Origin: SZUA-430 sp046153995
Lineage (GTDB): Bacteria; Pseudomonadota; Alphaproteobacteria; Micropepsales; Micropepsaceae
Assembly (NCBI GenBank): GCA_046153995.1
Contig: JBJXEH010000297.1
Span: 1-24,889, forward strand
Direction of reading: 5' to 3'
DNA: 24,889 bases
In this document: positions 23,623 through 24,889 of the stretch, one piece after another
Layout: each line of letters begins with the position of its first letter
How positions within the stretch are numbered: position 1 is the stretch's first letter
Notes under the pieces: model-generated
Databases searched by the model: none
What the model saw: the letters and a program-made list of their open reading frames with translations, nothing else
Told to the model about the DNA's origin: nothing
Translations under genes and position numbers: made by a program

Positions 23623-23707
23623 AAGCCTGGGAGCGCCGGCTTCTAGCCGGCCCTTTCTGGTTCGTCGCCAAGATAAGAGCCGGCTGGAAGCCGGCGCTCC
23701 CAGGCTT
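23623..23707. repeat. REPIN-like pair of inverted palindromes between convergent genes
   Basis: Two 29-nt arms, 23623-23651 and 23679-23707, are reverse complements with one T/C difference. Each arm contains its own hairpin: GCCGGC-TTCTA-GCCGGC in the left and GCCGGC-TGGAA-GCCGGC in the right. Two short palindromic units in opposite orientation around a 27-nt spacer is the architecture of REP doublets (REPINs). TTTTC follows on the plus strand, so it probably also ends transcription of the CsgG-like gene. The right arm stops 3 nt from the stop codon of the acyl-CoA synthetase gene. Confidence 0.8.
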
Positions 23708-23710
23708 TTC

Positions 23711-24889
23711 TCACGCCGTGGGTAGTTTGTACGCCTTGAACTGCTCGCGCAGGGTTACCTTTTGAATCTTGCCCGTCGCGGTGAGCGGGATTTCGTTTAC
23801 GAAGGCGACGTCGTCGGGCATCCACCATTTGGCGATTTTGCCTTCGAGGTATTTTAGGACCTCTTCCTTCGTCACTTTCGAGTCCGGTTTGCGGACGATG
23901 ATCAGCAGCGGGCGTTCGTCCCATTTCGGATGGGCGACGCCGATGACCGCTGCGATCGCGACGCCGGGACAGCCGACGGCGATGTTTTCGACGTCGATCG
24001 AGGAGATCCATTCGCCGCCGGATTTGATCACGTCCTTCGCGCGGTCGGTGATTTGCATAAAGCCCAAGTGATCTAGCGTTGCGATGTCACCGGTGTCGAA
24101 CCAGCCGTCCTTGTCGACGATGGAATCCGTGCCGTGGCGGCCGCCTTCGCCCTTGAAATAGCTGCGCGAGATTGCGGGACCGCGCACCATCAGATGGCCG
24201 AACGCCTTGCCGTCGTGGGGCAAGTCTTTGCCGTCGTCATCCGTGATTTTCATTTCGACGGTGAACAGCGCGCGGCCTTGCTTCGATTTCACTTTCAGCT
24301 GCTCCGGCCACGAGAGCTCTTCCATGCCGGATTTGAACGATCCGATCGTGCCGACCGGCGACATCTCCGTCATGCCCCAGGCGTGCATCACCTCGACCTC
24401 GTACTTCTTCTCGAACGCTTCGATCATCGAGGGTGGGCATGCGGAGCCGCCGATCATCACCTTGCGCAGGTGGGGCAGCTTCAGATTGTTCGCTTCCATG
24501 TGGGCGAGCAGCATCTGCCAGACGGTCGGGACAGCGGCGCTGATCGTCACCTTTTCGGTGTCGAGCAGTTCGTACACGGACGGTCCGTCGAGTTTCGCGC
24601 CGGGCATCACCATCTTCGCGCCGACCGCCGGGCACGCGAACGTCGTCGCCCAAGCGTTGGCGTGGAACATGGGCACCACGGGCAGCAACGTGTCGGTCGA
24701 TTTCGCGCCGACGCAATCGCCGCTGTTGACGGCGAGCGTATGCAGCACGTTCGAGCGGTGCGAATAGAGCACGCCCTTCGGGTTGCCGGTCGTGCCCGAG
24801 GTGTAGCAGAGGCCGGCCGCCGTGTTCTCGTCGAACTTCACCCAGTGGAAGTCGTCGTCCACGTCCGCAATCATGTCCTCGAACGCGAT
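23711..24889 (-). CDS. Acyl-CoA synthetase (medium/long-chain fatty acid type), C-terminal part
   Basis: The gene runs off the right edge: the frame is open to base 24889, and the residues before the internal ATG at 24874 (IAFED) belong to the protein. About 392 residues are visible. They include the ATP-grip YTSGTTGNPKGV, the A5 motif HAWGMTEMSPVGT, DTGDIATL with the hinge DRAKDVIKSGGEWISS, and the closing catalytic lysine TGKIQKVTLREQF. GEWISS in the A8 position is typical of the AlkK-like medium/long-chain fatty-acid ligases. It is distinct in sequence from the synthetase at 15498-17051, so it is not a recent duplicate. The product would activate fatty acids to acyl-CoA in the cytoplasm, feeding beta-oxidation. 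Chain length is inferred. Confidence 0.93.
   Translation of the reverse strand: MAFEDMIADVDDDFHWVKFDENTAAGLCYTSGTTGNPKGVLYSHRSNVLHTLAVNSGDCVGAKSTDTLLPVVPMFHANAWATTFACPAVGAKMVMPGAKLDGPSVYELLDTEKVTISAAVPTVWQMLLAHMEANNLKLPHLRKVMIGGSACPPSMIEAFEKKYEVEVMHAWGMTEMSPVGTIGSFKSGMEELSWPEQLKVKSKQGRALFTVEMKITDDDGKDLPHDGKAFGHLMVRGPAISRSYFKGEGGRHGTDSIVDKDGWFDTGDIATLDHLGFMQITDRAKDVIKSGGEWISSIDVENIAVGCPGVAIAAVIGVAHPKWDERPLLIIVRKPDSKVTKEEVLKYLEGKIAKWWMPDDVAFVNEIPLTATGKIQKVTLREQFKAYKLPTA

Noticed and set aside
1..24889. CRISPR arrays, tRNA/rRNA genes, transposases, prophage genes or defence systems
   Set aside because: I read for regularly spaced repeats, cloverleaf-like sequence and the usual protein motifs and found none. 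The gene content is housekeeping and envelope-related.

Overview
The window is a compact, G+C-rich stretch of chromosome from a Gram-negative bacterium, most likely an alphaproteobacterium. The evidence is an outer-membrane OmpA-type porin, a Uup ABC-F ATPase, periplasmic TPR and EF-hand proteins, a DUF1499 protein, and strong G/C at third codon positions. I cannot name the genus. There are 21 protein genes, two of them cut by the window edges. I see no rRNA, tRNA, CRISPR array, phage gene or transposase. It reads as ordinary core and housekeeping sequence decorated with small palindromic repeats.

Layout. 1-1174: 3' part of a type II NADH dehydrogenase, then a 330-bp intergenic region full of dyad symmetries. 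1505-2653: OmpA-family porin with a strong terminator. 2759-3988: metal-dependent amidohydrolase of the Xaa-Pro/Xaa-Arg dipeptidase type. 4071-5811: coupled pair of a DUF3574 exported protein and a membrane-anchored TraB/GumN-like protein. 5808-7613 (minus): uup, whose stop codon overlaps that of its convergent neighbour. 7790-9871: secreted M13 zinc metallopeptidase. 9858-11300 (minus): lysoplasmalogenase and dienelactone hydrolase-family pair. 11411-12463: exported TPR protein. 12467-12970 (minus): periplasmic EF-hand protein, divergent from an OmpR/EnvZ-type two-component pair at 13158-15430. 15498-17051: acyl-CoA synthetase. 17153-19183: Slt-type soluble lytic transglycosylase. 19225-22581 (minus): probable operon of EamA transporter, DUF1499 protein, LACTB2-like metallo-hydrolase and GST. 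22658-23587: CsgG-like protein with a C-terminal SH3 domain. 23711-24889 (minus): a second acyl-CoA synthetase, 5' end outside the window.

How the genes fit together. Much of the content concerns the cell envelope: porin, lytic transglycosylase, CsgG-like protein, M13 peptidase, DUF3574/TraB pair, TPR protein and EF-hand protein. The rest is lipid and small-molecule metabolism: two acyl-CoA synthetases, lysoplasmalogenase, DLH, MBL and GST. The most system-like locus is the EF-hand gene divergent from the response regulator/kinase pair. The EF-hand protein and the periplasmic domain of the kinase share an identical ten-residue proline-rich string, which suggests a calcium- or envelope-linked sensory unit.

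Mobile or repeat-like structure. A paired palindrome resembling a REPIN lies at 23623-23707. An 18-bp-arm dyad at 19174-19221 supplies the stop codon of the transglycosylase gene. An identical 17-mer occurs in inverted orientation at 15446 and 19886.
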